Of a stretch of DNA of 64,000 nt, positions 38,001 through 48,709 are shown piece by piece. The position numbers and the translations under genes were made by a program. The stretch's first letter is position 1. Each line of letters opens with the position of its first letter. Under the pieces are notes generated by a model. That model ran no database searches. It was not told the origin of the DNA and saw only the letters and a program-made list of their open reading frames with translations. The stretch is from positions 1 to 64,000 of the forward strand of contig NZ_PVNL01000100.1 of the NCBI RefSeq assembly GCF_002994635.1. Reading direction: 5' to 3'. Source of the DNA: Enhygromyxa salina. Its GTDB lineage: Bacteria > Myxococcota_A > Polyangia > Nannocystales > Nannocystaceae.

Positions 38001-38545
38001 GAGATGCCAGCGGCGTCGCGGCTGGCCGTGGGCGAGATGTCGACCACGGCCGTGAAGTCGCGGCTGGTGTTGGAGCCGACCGGGAGCTGCTTGGCCTCCT
38101 CCATGCCGATGGTCATGGCGGCCGCCGGGTTCGAGGCGACAGGCGCGGCCTCGACGACGATCTCGATGACCTGATCTTGCTCGGGGTTGAGCGCGAAGTT
38201 GGCCCGGAACTTGGCGCCACGCGGCAGCTGGGTGATCTTCGAGACGTTGGCCTTACCCGAGAGCACCTGGATCGTGTAGTTGCCCGAAGGCAGATCCGCG
38301 AACGAGTAGATGCCGCGACTGTTGGTCCTGCGCTCGATCTCGCCGCTGAGGCAAGTGCACTGCAGGATCACGATCGCGTCTTCGATCGGCTGGCTGTTGG
38401 TCGAGTTCTTGACGACGCCGTTGATGACGCCTTTGTCACTGGACGGTGGCGCAGCCTCTGCTAACTCTGGAGTGAGCAGAAGCGCGAAGCCAGGGACCGT
38501 CACGAGCGAGACGGAGATCAGGGACTTGAGCAGGGAACGCTTCAC
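35045..38545 (-). CDS. Oar-like TonB-dependent outer-membrane receptor, copy 2
   Basis: 1166 residues, the same architecture as copy 1: signal peptide, regulatory Ig-like domain (about 38-110, with Cys63-Thr-Cys65), plug and beta-barrel ending QFELKLRF. Shared blocks such as CPYENGTNDCV and FGGLV...QSDCFN show recent common descent from a duplication. It starts with GTG at 38545 with AAGGAG 9 nt upstream. It is followed by a strong terminator and preceded by a ~520-bp gap with a candidate promoter, so it appears independently transcribed and probably well expressed. Likely role: TonB-energised uptake or export across the outer membrane; ligand unknown. Confidence 0.92.
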   Translation of the reverse strand: MKRSLLKSLISVSLVTVPGFALLLTPELAEAAPPSSDKGVINGVVKNSTNSQPIEDAIVILQCTCLSGEIERRTNSRGIYSFADLPSGNYTIQVLSGKANVSKITQLPRGAKFRANFALNPEQDQVIEIVVEAAPVASNPAAAMTIGMEEAKQLPVGSNTSRDFTAVVDISPTASRDAAGISLAGTTGAETKYTVDGANITNPAFGTVGASIVQEFIQDVEIKESGYDAEFGGASGGQVSARRVAGTNTLRGEAGVRFTPRLAEPRLITATDEALRVTQVGDFQAQAYAVVSGPIKKDKVFFTIGLAPGGTQFTLTQSFYNRQDLDGSGGYEDCPYENGTNDCVEGGNYIASTKFASQKFRTGAINFQYIAGIDWAVTPRHKIGVTALGGPSFLRTTYRLPFSFDPNAFGTNPSSDPLGGAARIATGVVNDHFGTTLGHTTSVGLNYEGRVLDDKMEIDAGVSYYQSVYEDAWRLDNPNLKNLPATQEQDSQGRNLYEFLDRAGAVGDVEGVDEACNGADLPGIACPTRRWLSGGIGEYDRDIQRRVQANLAFTHFFEAAGSHQVKWGGAMSWDNRRSIYTYSGSNEASFYDNCAAGEEGGGEYCYNPADNTYEFDRATRVNNHRFVRVDTDNPDNRFTRGFGSVRHEQKDLRAIADPLGRGVRMDNYDETLSTFNYGVFLQDKWAILSNLYISGGVRWEVQDMRDIFGDTKILIWDNVAPRVGVVYDWTDEGKSRLYASYGWFYQPLPLQLNSRVFGGLVGVNRFYNQSDCFNQTTTIDGVSHPRVDDQGQPTEYCVDTNQGTTGLTEGAIVPRLKGNYNQQFQVGYEQEVVEDLVLGFRWLHTDLGRAVEDVSVNGGQTFIIANPGEAVSNKHIEEQKSLCSDLQAQFDAFDPNDEEKNTIARELNACNNKSLAYEQINEQFDKPTRNYDAWTFQLQKRFAKNWLLLASYTYSRLVGNYDGFVDPINGSVNIGASAQYDTPELVRNSYGPLSSNIPHRAKIDGFYSFDLKQAGRLTLGTSFRFQSGFPVNVRSDTPNFNYAGSFLIYMLPRGAGGQVQPNYQWNLSAGYAYPLPKDLEIEFNARVLNVTNAKAVLRVDDIYTFQASRPIAGGDLGDLKHAKVWAQGGGADNFFGRTIVQPQGNYGVETSFQQPLSAQFELKLRF

Positions 38546-38612
38546 AGGAGGGGGCTCCTTGTCGGTGCGAAACCAGTCGGACGAGCCGCACGGGTAGTAA
38601 CCGAGGCGGCCT

Positions 38613-38641
38613 GATATATCACAAGAGCCCCGACCTGTTTA
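38613..38641 (-). promoter_or_regulatory. Candidate promoter for receptor copy 2
   Basis: On the minus strand TAAACA (38641-38636) and TATATC (38618-38613) are separated by 17 nt and lie about 70 nt upstream of the GTG start, in a locally AT-rich patch. Each hexamer matches four of six sigma-70 consensus positions. This is a sequence match only. Confidence 0.35.
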
Positions 38642-38873
38642 CCGGTTCGTGTGCTGCCGGGGATGATCATTCGGGACACAGAGGACAGGTTCGAGCGCAT
38701 ACGGGGGCGATCCACGGCCAACATGCCGAGCGAGCAAGCTCGAACCGCGCACGCTGGATCGAAGATGTAGTGGTTCGGAAGACGCGATCTCGTGCGGCGT
38801 GCAAGCGGCTGCGCGAGAGGTGTTGGCTCGTCGGGCAACGGGTCGCCAGTCGCCGACTTACAGGCCCTGTGTA

Positions 38874-38936
38874 CCAGACTTATGGAGGCGTGGGCCAGGC
38901 TTATATAAGCGTGGGCCAGGTTTCTGGCCCACTTGC
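38874..38936. repeat. Three-unit 21-nt tandem repeat with nested hairpin
   Basis: Units begin with CCAG at 38874, 38895 and 38916; units 1 and 2 match at most positions (CCAG-R-CTTAT...GCGTGGG), unit 3 only at its start. GTGGGCCAG (38911-38919) pairs perfectly with CTGGCCCAC (38924-38932) around a 4-nt loop, and the same GTGGGCCAG at 38890-38898 offers an alternative partner. Confidence 0.65.
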
Positions 38937-39067
38937 GGGCGGATCCGCGGATCGGGGCCTTGGTTCGTGGGCGGACTGGCGAACGCGTGAGGGGATGAAT
39001 CGTGAGCGGGCGTGGGTGGGTACCGGTACACCTGGCCAGTGTTGGGGACGTTGCTGAGATCCCTCCG

Positions 39068-39895
39068 CTAAAGGTCGAGGAGTTCGACTTCGGTGGGGGT
39101 CAGGGGGTGGCCGAGGAAGACGGATCCGACGCGGGCGAATCGGGCGGGGGCGTCGGTGGCCAGCAGCTGGACGGGGTTGCTGGGATCGGGGGTCGAGCTG
39201 GCGAGGCGCTGGCGGGTGAGGACGTCGGCGACGACGGCTGCGGTGGTCTGGGCCGAGTCGACGAAGGTGACGGTGGGGCCGCAGACGCGCTCGAGCACCG
39301 AGCGCAGCACCGGGAAGTGGGTGCAGCCGAGCACGACGGTGTCGACGCGGGTTCGCTCGGGGCCCGCGAGCTCGAGCTCGAGGTAGCGGCGGGCGACGGC
39401 CTCGGGGATCGGGCCGTCGATCCAGCCCTCTTCGGCCAGGGCGACGAACATGGGGCACGCGACGGCGTCGATCTTCAGGTTGGGGCGGCGCGCGAGCATG
39501 GCCCGCTGGTAGGCGCCGCCGGATACGGTGCCCTCGGTGCCGGTGATCAAGACGTGGCCGCTGCGGGTCGCCGCGCACGCGGCCGCGGCCCCGGGCTCGA
39601 CGACGCCGATCACCGGGAGCGGCGCGAACGCCTGGGCGAGATCGTCGACGGCGACGGCCGAGGCGGTGTTGCAGGCGATCACCAGCAGCTTGACGCCGCG
39701 CTCGACCAGCTTGCCCGCGGCCTGGCGGGCGTAGCGACGAACGGTGTCGGGGCTCTTGCTGCCGTAGGGCAGCCGGGCCGTGTCACCGAGGTACAAGAAG
39801 CGCTCGTTCGGCAGCCGCTCGCGCAGCGCCGCGAGCACGGTCAGGCCCCCGACGCCGCTGTCGAACACGCCGATCGGACTGAGTGGATCCGGCAT
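39068..39895 (-). CDS. murI: Glutamate racemase
   Basis: 275 residues, the usual family length. Converts L-glutamate to D-glutamate for peptidoglycan. The N-terminus IGVFDSGVGGLTVLAAL, Cys75 in IACNTAS and Cys191 in LGCTHFP supply the two catalytic cysteines and flanking family motifs; LYLGDTARLPYG is also conserved. Cytoplasmic. It follows the acyl-CoA dehydrogenase by 39 nt on the same strand and may share its transcript. Confidence 0.97.
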   Translation of the reverse strand: MPDPLSPIGVFDSGVGGLTVLAALRERLPNERFLYLGDTARLPYGSKSPDTVRRYARQAAGKLVERGVKLLVIACNTASAVAVDDLAQAFAPLPVIGVVEPGAAAACAATRSGHVLITGTEGTVSGGAYQRAMLARRPNLKIDAVACPMFVALAEEGWIDGPIPEAVARRYLELELAGPERTRVDTVVLGCTHFPVLRSVLERVCGPTVTFVDSAQTTAAVVADVLTRQRLASSTPDPSNPVQLLATDAPARFARVGSVFLGHPLTPTEVELLDL

Positions 39896-39934
39896 GCGTT
39901 GGCGACGTGCAGGGAGCCGGGGCGCTTCCCCGAA

Positions 39935-41080
<1,146 letters not shown>

Positions 41081-41141
41081 GGGACCTGCTCGGACTCGGG
41101 CGGGCATTGATAGCCGCAGCACCGGATGGTCGCAAGCGCGG

Positions 41142-41315
41142 TCACTCGCTCACTCGATCGCGGGCCCGTCGACGCGCGTCGCGGGCGGCCTTGCGCTGAT
41201 CTTTTTCGCCTTGATCATCGGCCGCGAGCTCGGCTCGGCGACCACCGATCACGTAGCCGATCACGATCCCGAGCAACAAGATGCCAGGGATGTAGATGAA
41301 GTGGCCGAGCGTCAT
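41142..41315 (-). CDS. Tiny membrane protein at end of ccm operon
   Basis: 57 residues: an N-terminal transmembrane helix (about 5-24, [20 protein letters not shown]) followed by a highly charged Arg/Asp/Lys tail. Its ATG overlaps the stop codon of the preceding CcmD-like gene (ATGA), so translational coupling is likely. Size and shape resemble CcmD-type small subunits, but there is no diagnostic motif. The operon position argues that it belongs to cytochrome c maturation. Confidence 0.65.
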   Translation of the reverse strand: MTLGHFIYIPGILLLGIVIGYVIGGRRAELAADDQGEKDQRKAARDARRRARDRVSE

Positions 41316-41608
41316 TTGTGCTTGGCTTGCAGCGCGGCGAGATCGGCACGCTGGGCGCTGGCGCGACGCCACAAGATCGCGCCGTAGATCGCAAAGATCG
41401 CCCAGATCACCCCGTAGGCCCACACGATGTGGCTGTAGTCCGAGGCGACCTTGTTCTCGACCTCGGCCTCGTAGGCGCGCTTGAGCCGAACGGTGGCCGG
41501 GTCGCGGCCTTCGACCTTCGTGGTGCCGGGTGCCTCGCCAGGCGCCTCCGTCGAAGCTTGGGCTTGCTCGGGTTGCTCGGGTTGCTCGAAGACATTCAGT
41601 TCGTCCAT
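41312..41608 (-). CDS. ccmD: CcmD-like small membrane protein
   Basis: 98 residues: a polar, Glu/Pro/Gln-rich N-terminus (1-55), one transmembrane helix (about 61-80, HIVWAYGVIWAIFAIYGAIL) and a basic tail. CcmD is the small subunit that helps release holo-CcmE from the CcmABCD complex; it is very divergent, with one helix followed by charged residues. The position directly after ccmC (10 nt gap) supports the call more than sequence does. The N-terminal extension is longer than in typical CcmD (~60-70 residues). Confidence 0.6.
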   Translation of the reverse strand: MDELNVFEQPEQPEQAQASTEAPGEAPGTTKVEGRDPATVRLKRAYEAEVENKVASDYSHIVWAYGVIWAIFAIYGAILWRRASAQRADLAALQAKHK

Positions 41609-41618
41609 GAGAAGCTCC

Positions 41619-42302
41619 TCAGGCCGGCTGCGCGGCGCGCTGTTGGGTGTCGGCGGCGATCCACGCCTGGTCGAGGGCGATCGCCAGCCGGGCCTGCGCG
41701 GCGCGGATCCAGACCAGCGCGATGCTCAGCATCATCAGGGCGGCCAGGCAGATGAACAGCGTGTTCCACATGCTCTGGGGCAGCGAGCCGACCACGCCCG
41801 TCTGCGGGTGCGTGGTCTTCCAGATCTTCACGGCGTAGTAGATGATCGGTACGTCGATCGCACCAAAGATCGCCAGCGCGGCGGCGATCCGCTCGGAGTT
41901 GGGCGGGCCGTACTCGCGGACCAGCAGGTAGGCCACGAACACCAGCCACAGCAGCGCGGTCGAGACCTGGCGCGCGTCGCCGGTCCACGGGGTGCCCCAG
42001 GTCGCGTCGCCCCAGATCGGCCCGGTGATCAGCACGCCGACGCCCGCGAGCACGGTCATCTCGCCGGCCGCGACCGCGAGCGCCTCGGCCCGCTCCGATC
42101 GGCGTCGCAGCTGAACGCCGGCCGCGATCCCACAGATCACGGCGAACAGCATGCAGATCCACGCGAGCGGCACGTGGAAGTAGAAGATCTTCTGGGCCGT
42201 GCCCATCTCGGCCTCGATCGGGGTGTGCAGAAACACGCGCTGCACACAGTAGGGAAACAGCGCGGCGGCGCCGACCAACAGCGCGTAGGGGATGTACTTC
42301 AT
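41619..42302 (-). CDS. ccmC: Heme exporter/handling protein CcmC
   Basis: 227 residues, six predicted transmembrane helices. CcmC belongs to the heme-handling protein family and loads heme onto CcmE in the periplasm. Histidine-containing FYFHVPLAW near residue 43 is a typical axial-ligand region. The Trp-rich WWD segment is present in altered form as WGTPWTGDARQVST (canonical WGTWWVWDaRLTS). It lies 12 nt downstream of ccmB in the operon. The altered WWD core is noted separately. Confidence 0.9.
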   Translation of the reverse strand: MKYIPYALLVGAAALFPYCVQRVFLHTPIEAEMGTAQKIFYFHVPLAWICMLFAVICGIAAGVQLRRRSERAEALAVAAGEMTVLAGVGVLITGPIWGDATWGTPWTGDARQVSTALLWLVFVAYLLVREYGPPNSERIAAALAIFGAIDVPIIYYAVKIWKTTHPQTGVVGSLPQSMWNTLFICLAALMMLSIALVWIRAAQARLAIALDQAWIAADTQQRAAQPA

Positions 42303-42314
42303 GCGCTCAGCTCC

Positions 42315-43091
42315 TCAGTTCACTGGTTTGGATCGAGCCCGGGCGGACACCGCAGCGGCGCGAGCGGACCCATTGGATGCAGGGCTCGAGTGCGCGGGGC
42401 TCGAGTGCGCCGCGCCGATCAGCACCGTCTCGAACAGCCACGCGCCCACGCCGATCAACACGACGTCGAGCGCGGCGATCTGCGAGAGCGTTCCCCACAG
42501 CTCGGGGTGCCCCTCGAGCAGCCGCTGGGTCGCGACCAGCGCGAACAGCAGCACGGGCGTGGTCAGGGGATACAGGATCACCGACAGCAGCACGTTCTTG
42601 CCGCTGCTCGTTGCGAGCCCGGCCGCGAACAGGGTGCCGACGGCGGCGTAGCCCAGGCACCCGAGCACGATCAGGGCGACCAGCGCGAGCGGGTTGGCGC
42701 TGAACACCTGCGAGCTGGGGAACAGCAGGCCGAGCCCGGGCACCAGCAGGGCCGAGCACGAGAGCAACACCACCAGCGTGACCAGCAGCTTGGACAGATA
42801 GATCGCCAGGCGCTCGACCGGGGCGGCGAGCAGCGCCGCGAGGGTGTTCGACTCGCGCTCGCGATCGAACACCCGGGTGAGCGTCAGCGCGCCGACGAAC
42901 GCGATACACAGCCACACCATGCCCGGGATCGCCTTGCGCTGCACGGATCCATCGAGGGCGAAGAACGCCAGCGCGAACATCACGACCACGACCAGCGTGA
43001 AGAACCCGGCCGTCAACACCAGCTCGAGCCGCCGCGCCTCCTGGCGGAGGTCGTTGCGTGCGAGGAGCCAGGTCTGTCGCAGCAGGCGCAT
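42315..43091 (-). CDS. ccmB: Heme exporter permease CcmB
   Basis: 258 residues from the ATG at 43091 (a GTG at 43115 would add 8). Membrane subunit of the CcmAB ABC transporter, which uses ATP to release holo-CcmE. N-terminal LLARNDLRQEARRLE and FDRERESNTLAALLAAPVERLAIYLSK match CcmB; six hydrophobic segments follow. The C-terminal ~30 residues are a Ser/Ala/Pro-rich extension not typical of the family. A gap of ~150 nt, GC-rich and without a gene, separates it from ccmA. Confidence 0.9.
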   Translation of the reverse strand: MRLLRQTWLLARNDLRQEARRLELVLTAGFFTLVVVVMFALAFFALDGSVQRKAIPGMVWLCIAFVGALTLTRVFDRERESNTLAALLAAPVERLAIYLSKLLVTLVVLLSCSALLVPGLGLLFPSSQVFSANPLALVALIVLGCLGYAAVGTLFAAGLATSSGKNVLLSVILYPLTTPVLLFALVATQRLLEGHPELWGTLSQIAALDVVLIGVGAWLFETVLIGAAHSSPAHSSPASNGSARAAAVSARARSKPVN

Positions 43092-43244
43092 GCGCTGCGG
43101 AGGAAGGTACGCCACGCGGGGCCCAGCGCCCAGCCGATGCCAAGCGGGTCAGCGGTCCCGGCGGTGGCGGCGGCTCGAGCTCTGGCCGCCGGCCAGCTCG
43201 AGCGTGTGACCTTGCGCAAGGCGTCCGCGCGCGGGCGGAGGCGC

Positions 43245-43979
43245 TCACAAGCTCGCGCTCAGCCGCCGCCGAAACTCGTCGGTGGTCTGGCCCCGCTCGC
43301 GCTGGACCTCGAGCGCGATCACGCCTGCGTCGAGCAGCAACGCCCGATCCACGAGCTCGGCGACGACGTCGAGATCGTGGCTCGACAGCAACACCGCGGC
43401 GCCGCGAGCTGCCTCGGCCCGGAGCAAGTCGGCGAGCAGCTCACGCCCGGCCCGATCGAGGGCCGTGAATGGCTCGTCGAGGATCAGCAGCTCGGGCTCC
43501 AGCGCGAGCGCCCGCGCCAGCGCGACGCGCTGGGCCATGCCGCGTGAGAAGGTGCCGACCGGACGATCGATGACGTCGGCCAGGCCCAGGCGCTCGAGCA
43601 CCGCGCGGGGCGTGGGCGCGCCGCTCGGGCGGGTGCTGCCGGCCAGATCCACGAACAGCTCGACGTTCTCGCGCGCGCTCAGCAGCGGGTACAGCTGCGG
43701 ATCGTGAGCGAGCCAGGCCAGGCGCGCGCGGATCTCGAGCTCGACCTCGCGCCGCTCGACCCCCCCGAACAGCCGCGCGCCCGCGTCGCCCTGGCGCAGG
43801 CCCACCAAGATCGTGAACAGCGTGGTCTTGCCCGCGCCGTTTTGGCCGAGCAGGCCGACGATCTCGCCCGCGCGCAGCTCCATCTCGACGCCACGCAGCA
43901 CCGCCTTGCGACCGAACCGGCAGGTCACCCCGCGCAGCTCGACCGGCAAGATCGAGGCCTGGCTCGCGGTCGAGTTCAC
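43245..43979 (-). CDS. ccmA: ABC transporter ATP-binding protein CcmA
   Basis: 244 residues. Walker A GQNGAGKTTL (about 44-53), the signature segment TFSRGMAQRVALARAL and Walker B LLILDEPFTALD, then the switch SSHDLD. It pairs with CcmB in the holo-CcmE release complex. The assignment to CcmA rather than a generic exporter ATPase rests on the short length and the neighbouring ccmB/ccmC. Its ATG overlaps the stop of the 699-residue gene (4 nt), indicating translational coupling with it. Confidence 0.92.
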   Translation of the reverse strand: MNSTASQASILPVELRGVTCRFGRKAVLRGVEMELRAGEIVGLLGQNGAGKTTLFTILVGLRQGDAGARLFGGVERREVELEIRARLAWLAHDPQLYPLLSARENVELFVDLAGSTRPSGAPTPRAVLERLGLADVIDRPVGTFSRGMAQRVALARALALEPELLILDEPFTALDRAGRELLADLLRAEAARGAAVLLSSHDLDVVAELVDRALLLDAGVIALEVQRERGQTTDEFRRRLSASL

Positions 43980-46075
43980 CCAGCCCCGGGCCCAGCACCG
44001 GGACCAGCACCAGGACCAGCCCCACCCTCGGAGCCGAGCGCCTCGAGCTGACGGTACACCCGGTCGAGGGTGAGCAGCAGCTGGGCCCGCTGGGTCCGAA
44101 CCTTCGGCGTGTCGTCGGCTCGCTCATCGAGCGCGACCAGCTCGGCGATCAACGCGTCGCGCCGGGTCAGCAGGGCCTCTCGGGGCCCGACCCGGCGACG
44201 CAAGAGCATGCTGATCGCGACGCCGAGGCCGGTCACGCCCAGCAACCCCCAGGCGGTGTAGGGCCACACCCGGCTGCGGGTCGGCAGGCCCTCGACGACG
44301 ATCGAGACGTCGGACCCGCCCCACCCGGCGATCGGGCAGCCGTGCCCGGCCCGCGCCAGCAGGTCGCACACGCCGATCGCAAACGGCTGGGCCCCGAGCT
44401 CGTAGAGCTCGATCGGGCCGCCGTCGCGACCCGCGTGGGGATCGACCTCGGGCGTGCCAGCGACCCCGTGGGTGACCGCGAGCGCCTCGGGCACGCTGAC
44501 GAGCGAGGCGTCTTCGACCAGGGGAAACGGGGTGCTCCACTCGATCGCGAGCTCACCGTCGTGCGCCACGCCAACCGCGAAGCTCAGGCGCAGCTCGACG
44601 CCGGGCTCGAGCGGGCGGTCGAGCTGGGCCCACGGGGTCTCGCCGTCATGCAGGAGCCACGCCTTCGACTCCTCCATGATGTGCATGCTGCGGGTGCCCG
44701 GCGGGCCGAACAGGGTCATGCCACCCGGCGCCCAGAAGGCCTCGTCACCGTCGACGTACACGGCGTAGTTGAAGCTGACCGCGGCGATGTCGTTCTCGCG
44801 CGGGGACACATCGATCTGCAGGGCGCTGCGGACCCGCGTGCGGTCACCGGTCGGCCGAAACACCCGCAGCATCACGACCGCGCCAGCGTCCGTGGGCATC
44901 TCGAACAGGGTGCTCGAGTACGGCGCGCCCTCGTGGATCACGCGGACCTGCGAGAGCATGTCGGCCTCGACGGGCACGTCGTCGATGATCGCCATGCCCT
45001 GCGCGTCGGTGTGACCGACCCGATTGCCAGCGCCGCCGGTCGCCTGGCTGCTGTTGATGATCACCGCTTGATCGGCGACCGGCTGATCGTGGGCGTCGAA
45101 CACCAGGACCCGGACCTGGCCGGGCTGTAGACCGCGATCGACCCGGGGCGGCGGGACCTGCATCCGGCCCTGCTGCGGCTGCGGTGGTGGAGGCGGCGCT
45201 TGGGCAGCCTGCTCACCGCGGGTCAGGATCAGCGCGTAGGCGCTCTCGCCCAGGCTGAAGCTCTGTGAGCGCCGGGGGGCCTCGCCGGGCTGCAGCACGG
45301 CCTCGACGACGATCGTCGCGCCCTCGGGCAGGCGCTGGTCGAGCTCCTCGAACATCGCCCGGCCGTCGACGTCGGTGGTCGCGACCTCGACGTGCGGTTG
45401 ATCCGAGTCGGGGATCGTGGCGGTGAGCGTGACCTCGATGTTGGCGAGCGGGCCCGCGATCCCGCCCACAGCTGGATCGGCGCTGCCGAGATCCAGAGCC
45501 CCGACGATCAGCGTGCCGGGGGGTCGGCCCGCGAGCGGGAACGGCATGCCCGGCAGCGGCTGAGCCCCCTGCCCGCCGTGGGGATCGGCTGGCTGGGCGT
45601 GCGGCGGCTGGCCGGGCGCGGCGTCGGGCGTGGCCTGAGCGCCTGCATCGGTGGCCACCAACAACAGGGCGACGCCCGCCTGCGGGCCCAGGTTGAACGG
45701 CTGCGAGCGCAAGCTCTGGCCGGCGACGGTCGCCGTGGCGACCACCTGGTTGCCCAGGAACTCGTCGAGCCCGGTGAACATGGCCCGGCCCTGATCCGCG
45801 GTGGTCGCCGTGCGGATCTGCTGGCCCGCGGCGGTCGAGATCTCGAGCCGAACCTCGACGCCGAGCTCCGGGTTGGCGAACCCGCCGTCGAGGCAGCGAA
45901 CCGTGACGGTGCCGGGCATCAGGTTGGGATCCGGCCGCGGGATCCCGGACATCTGAGCGGGGTCGGGCATGCCCGGCGGCGGCGCGGCGTGAGTGACAGC
46001 CGGCGTCGCCAGAGAGATCGCCGCGCAGGTCAGGGTCGCCCCGAGCAGCACGCGGCGAAGGCAGTGGCGGCTCAT
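43976..46075 (-). CDS. Large exported protein with Ig-like repeats inside the ccm operon, unknown
   Basis: 699 residues, not a known Ccm subunit. It has a signal peptide (cut near VTHAA), then three or four carboxypeptidase-regulatory/Ig-like beta units, each with the pattern TDxxGRAMFEELD or TDAQGMAIIDDV, separated by Pro/Gln/His-rich linkers. Later there is a beta-rich segment (about 430-600) with one Cys pair (GVCDLLARAGHGCP), a transmembrane helix (about 625-642) and a cytoplasmic tail with RDALIAELVALDERADDTP, somewhat like the charged helix of CcmI-type proteins, ending in a GAGP tetrapeptide repeat. Its start overlaps the CcmI-like gene and its stop overlaps ccmA, so it is fully embedded. 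It may substitute for the missing CcmH/CcmG functions or act as apocytochrome chaperone (inference). Confidence 0.8.
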   Translation of the reverse strand: MSRHCLRRVLLGATLTCAAISLATPAVTHAAPPPGMPDPAQMSGIPRPDPNLMPGTVTVRCLDGGFANPELGVEVRLEISTAAGQQIRTATTADQGRAMFTGLDEFLGNQVVATATVAGQSLRSQPFNLGPQAGVALLLVATDAGAQATPDAAPGQPPHAQPADPHGGQGAQPLPGMPFPLAGRPPGTLIVGALDLGSADPAVGGIAGPLANIEVTLTATIPDSDQPHVEVATTDVDGRAMFEELDQRLPEGATIVVEAVLQPGEAPRRSQSFSLGESAYALILTRGEQAAQAPPPPPQPQQGRMQVPPPRVDRGLQPGQVRVLVFDAHDQPVADQAVIINSSQATGGAGNRVGHTDAQGMAIIDDVPVEADMLSQVRVIHEGAPYSSTLFEMPTDAGAVVMLRVFRPTGDRTRVRSALQIDVSPRENDIAAVSFNYAVYVDGDEAFWAPGGMTLFGPPGTRSMHIMEESKAWLLHDGETPWAQLDRPLEPGVELRLSFAVGVAHDGELAIEWSTPFPLVEDASLVSVPEALAVTHGVAGTPEVDPHAGRDGGPIELYELGAQPFAIGVCDLLARAGHGCPIAGWGGSDVSIVVEGLPTRSRVWPYTAWGLLGVTGLGVAISMLLRRRVGPREALLTRRDALIAELVALDERADDTPKVRTQRAQLLLTLDRVYRQLEALGSEGGAGPGAGPGAGPGAG

Positions 46076-46651
46076 GAGGTCACCGCCTCGGCCTGTGCTT
46101 CAGTGTTTGGCTCAGGCTCATGCTTCGCATCGGCCTCGGCGTCGGAACCAACCGCCTGGCCCGCCGCGGCCAACTTCACGCCCAGCGCGGCGAGGTGCTC
46201 GATGAGCTGCGGGTGCAGGTCGTCGTCACTAGCGAGCTGGCGCATGACCTCGATCGCGCGCACGCGATAGCGATCCCCCACCTTGCGAAAGTCCTCGTCG
46301 GAGAGCTTGCCCATCGCGTGGTCGAACTCGAGCTCCTTGATCGCCCGCAGCACCCGGCGCTTCTCCTCGCGCAGCTCGGTCAGCGTGGAGTGATCGGCGC
46401 CGAGGTCGGCCTCGACGATCAGGCTCTGCACGCCCGGCCGCGCGAGCGCCACGACAATGCCCCACATGGCCCGCAGCGCCCAGATCATCACGACGCAGGC
46501 GACCGTGAGCGCGAGCGTGGGTGCGTCGAGCTCGGCGCCGGCCCCAAACGCGAGGCCCAGCAGGACCGCCAGGGCGACGGCGAGCGACAGCGCGACGAAC
46601 ACCCAGAACGACTTGCCGTCGCGCGGCTCGGCGCCAGGCTTTTGCCCGGCG

Positions 46652-46659
<8 letters not shown>
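46072..46659 (-). CDS. CcmI-like membrane protein
   Basis: 195 residues from the ATG at 46659, which overlaps the ccmF stop by 8 nt. Two hydrophobic segments (about 20-40 and 47-70), then a helical region with EEKRRVLRAIKELEFDHAMG and KLSDEDFRKVGDRYRVRAIE, a pattern typical of the N-terminal part of CcmI/CycH proteins that chaperone apocytochrome c. No TPR domain follows, so it is a short form. The C-terminal tail is acidic. The role in apocytochrome handling is inferred from position and the helical motif. Confidence 0.75.
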
Positions 46660-48700
<2,041 letters not shown>

Positions 48701-48709
48701 GATGGTGGC

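Larger units (their letters stand above)
38546..39067. other. Intergenic region with promoter and 21-nt tandem repeat
   Basis: Gap of 522 nt between murI (minus) and receptor copy 2 (minus). It contains the candidate receptor promoter (38613-38641), a 21-nt tandem repeat with a hairpin (38874-38936), and otherwise nothing recognised. A possible open frame here (38770-39057, plus) has no family signal and is not called. Confidence 0.6.

Noticed and set aside
38770-39057. Plus-strand frame with heptad-like repeat (VGQ units) over the 21-nt tandem repeat
   Set aside because: The repeat length is a multiple of three by chance or for DNA reasons; no start signal and no similarity, so treated as non-coding.
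43116-43244. Gap between ccmA and ccmB considered for a small gene
   Set aside because: Frames are Arg/Ala/Gly low-complexity, and no start with a ribosome-binding site was found.
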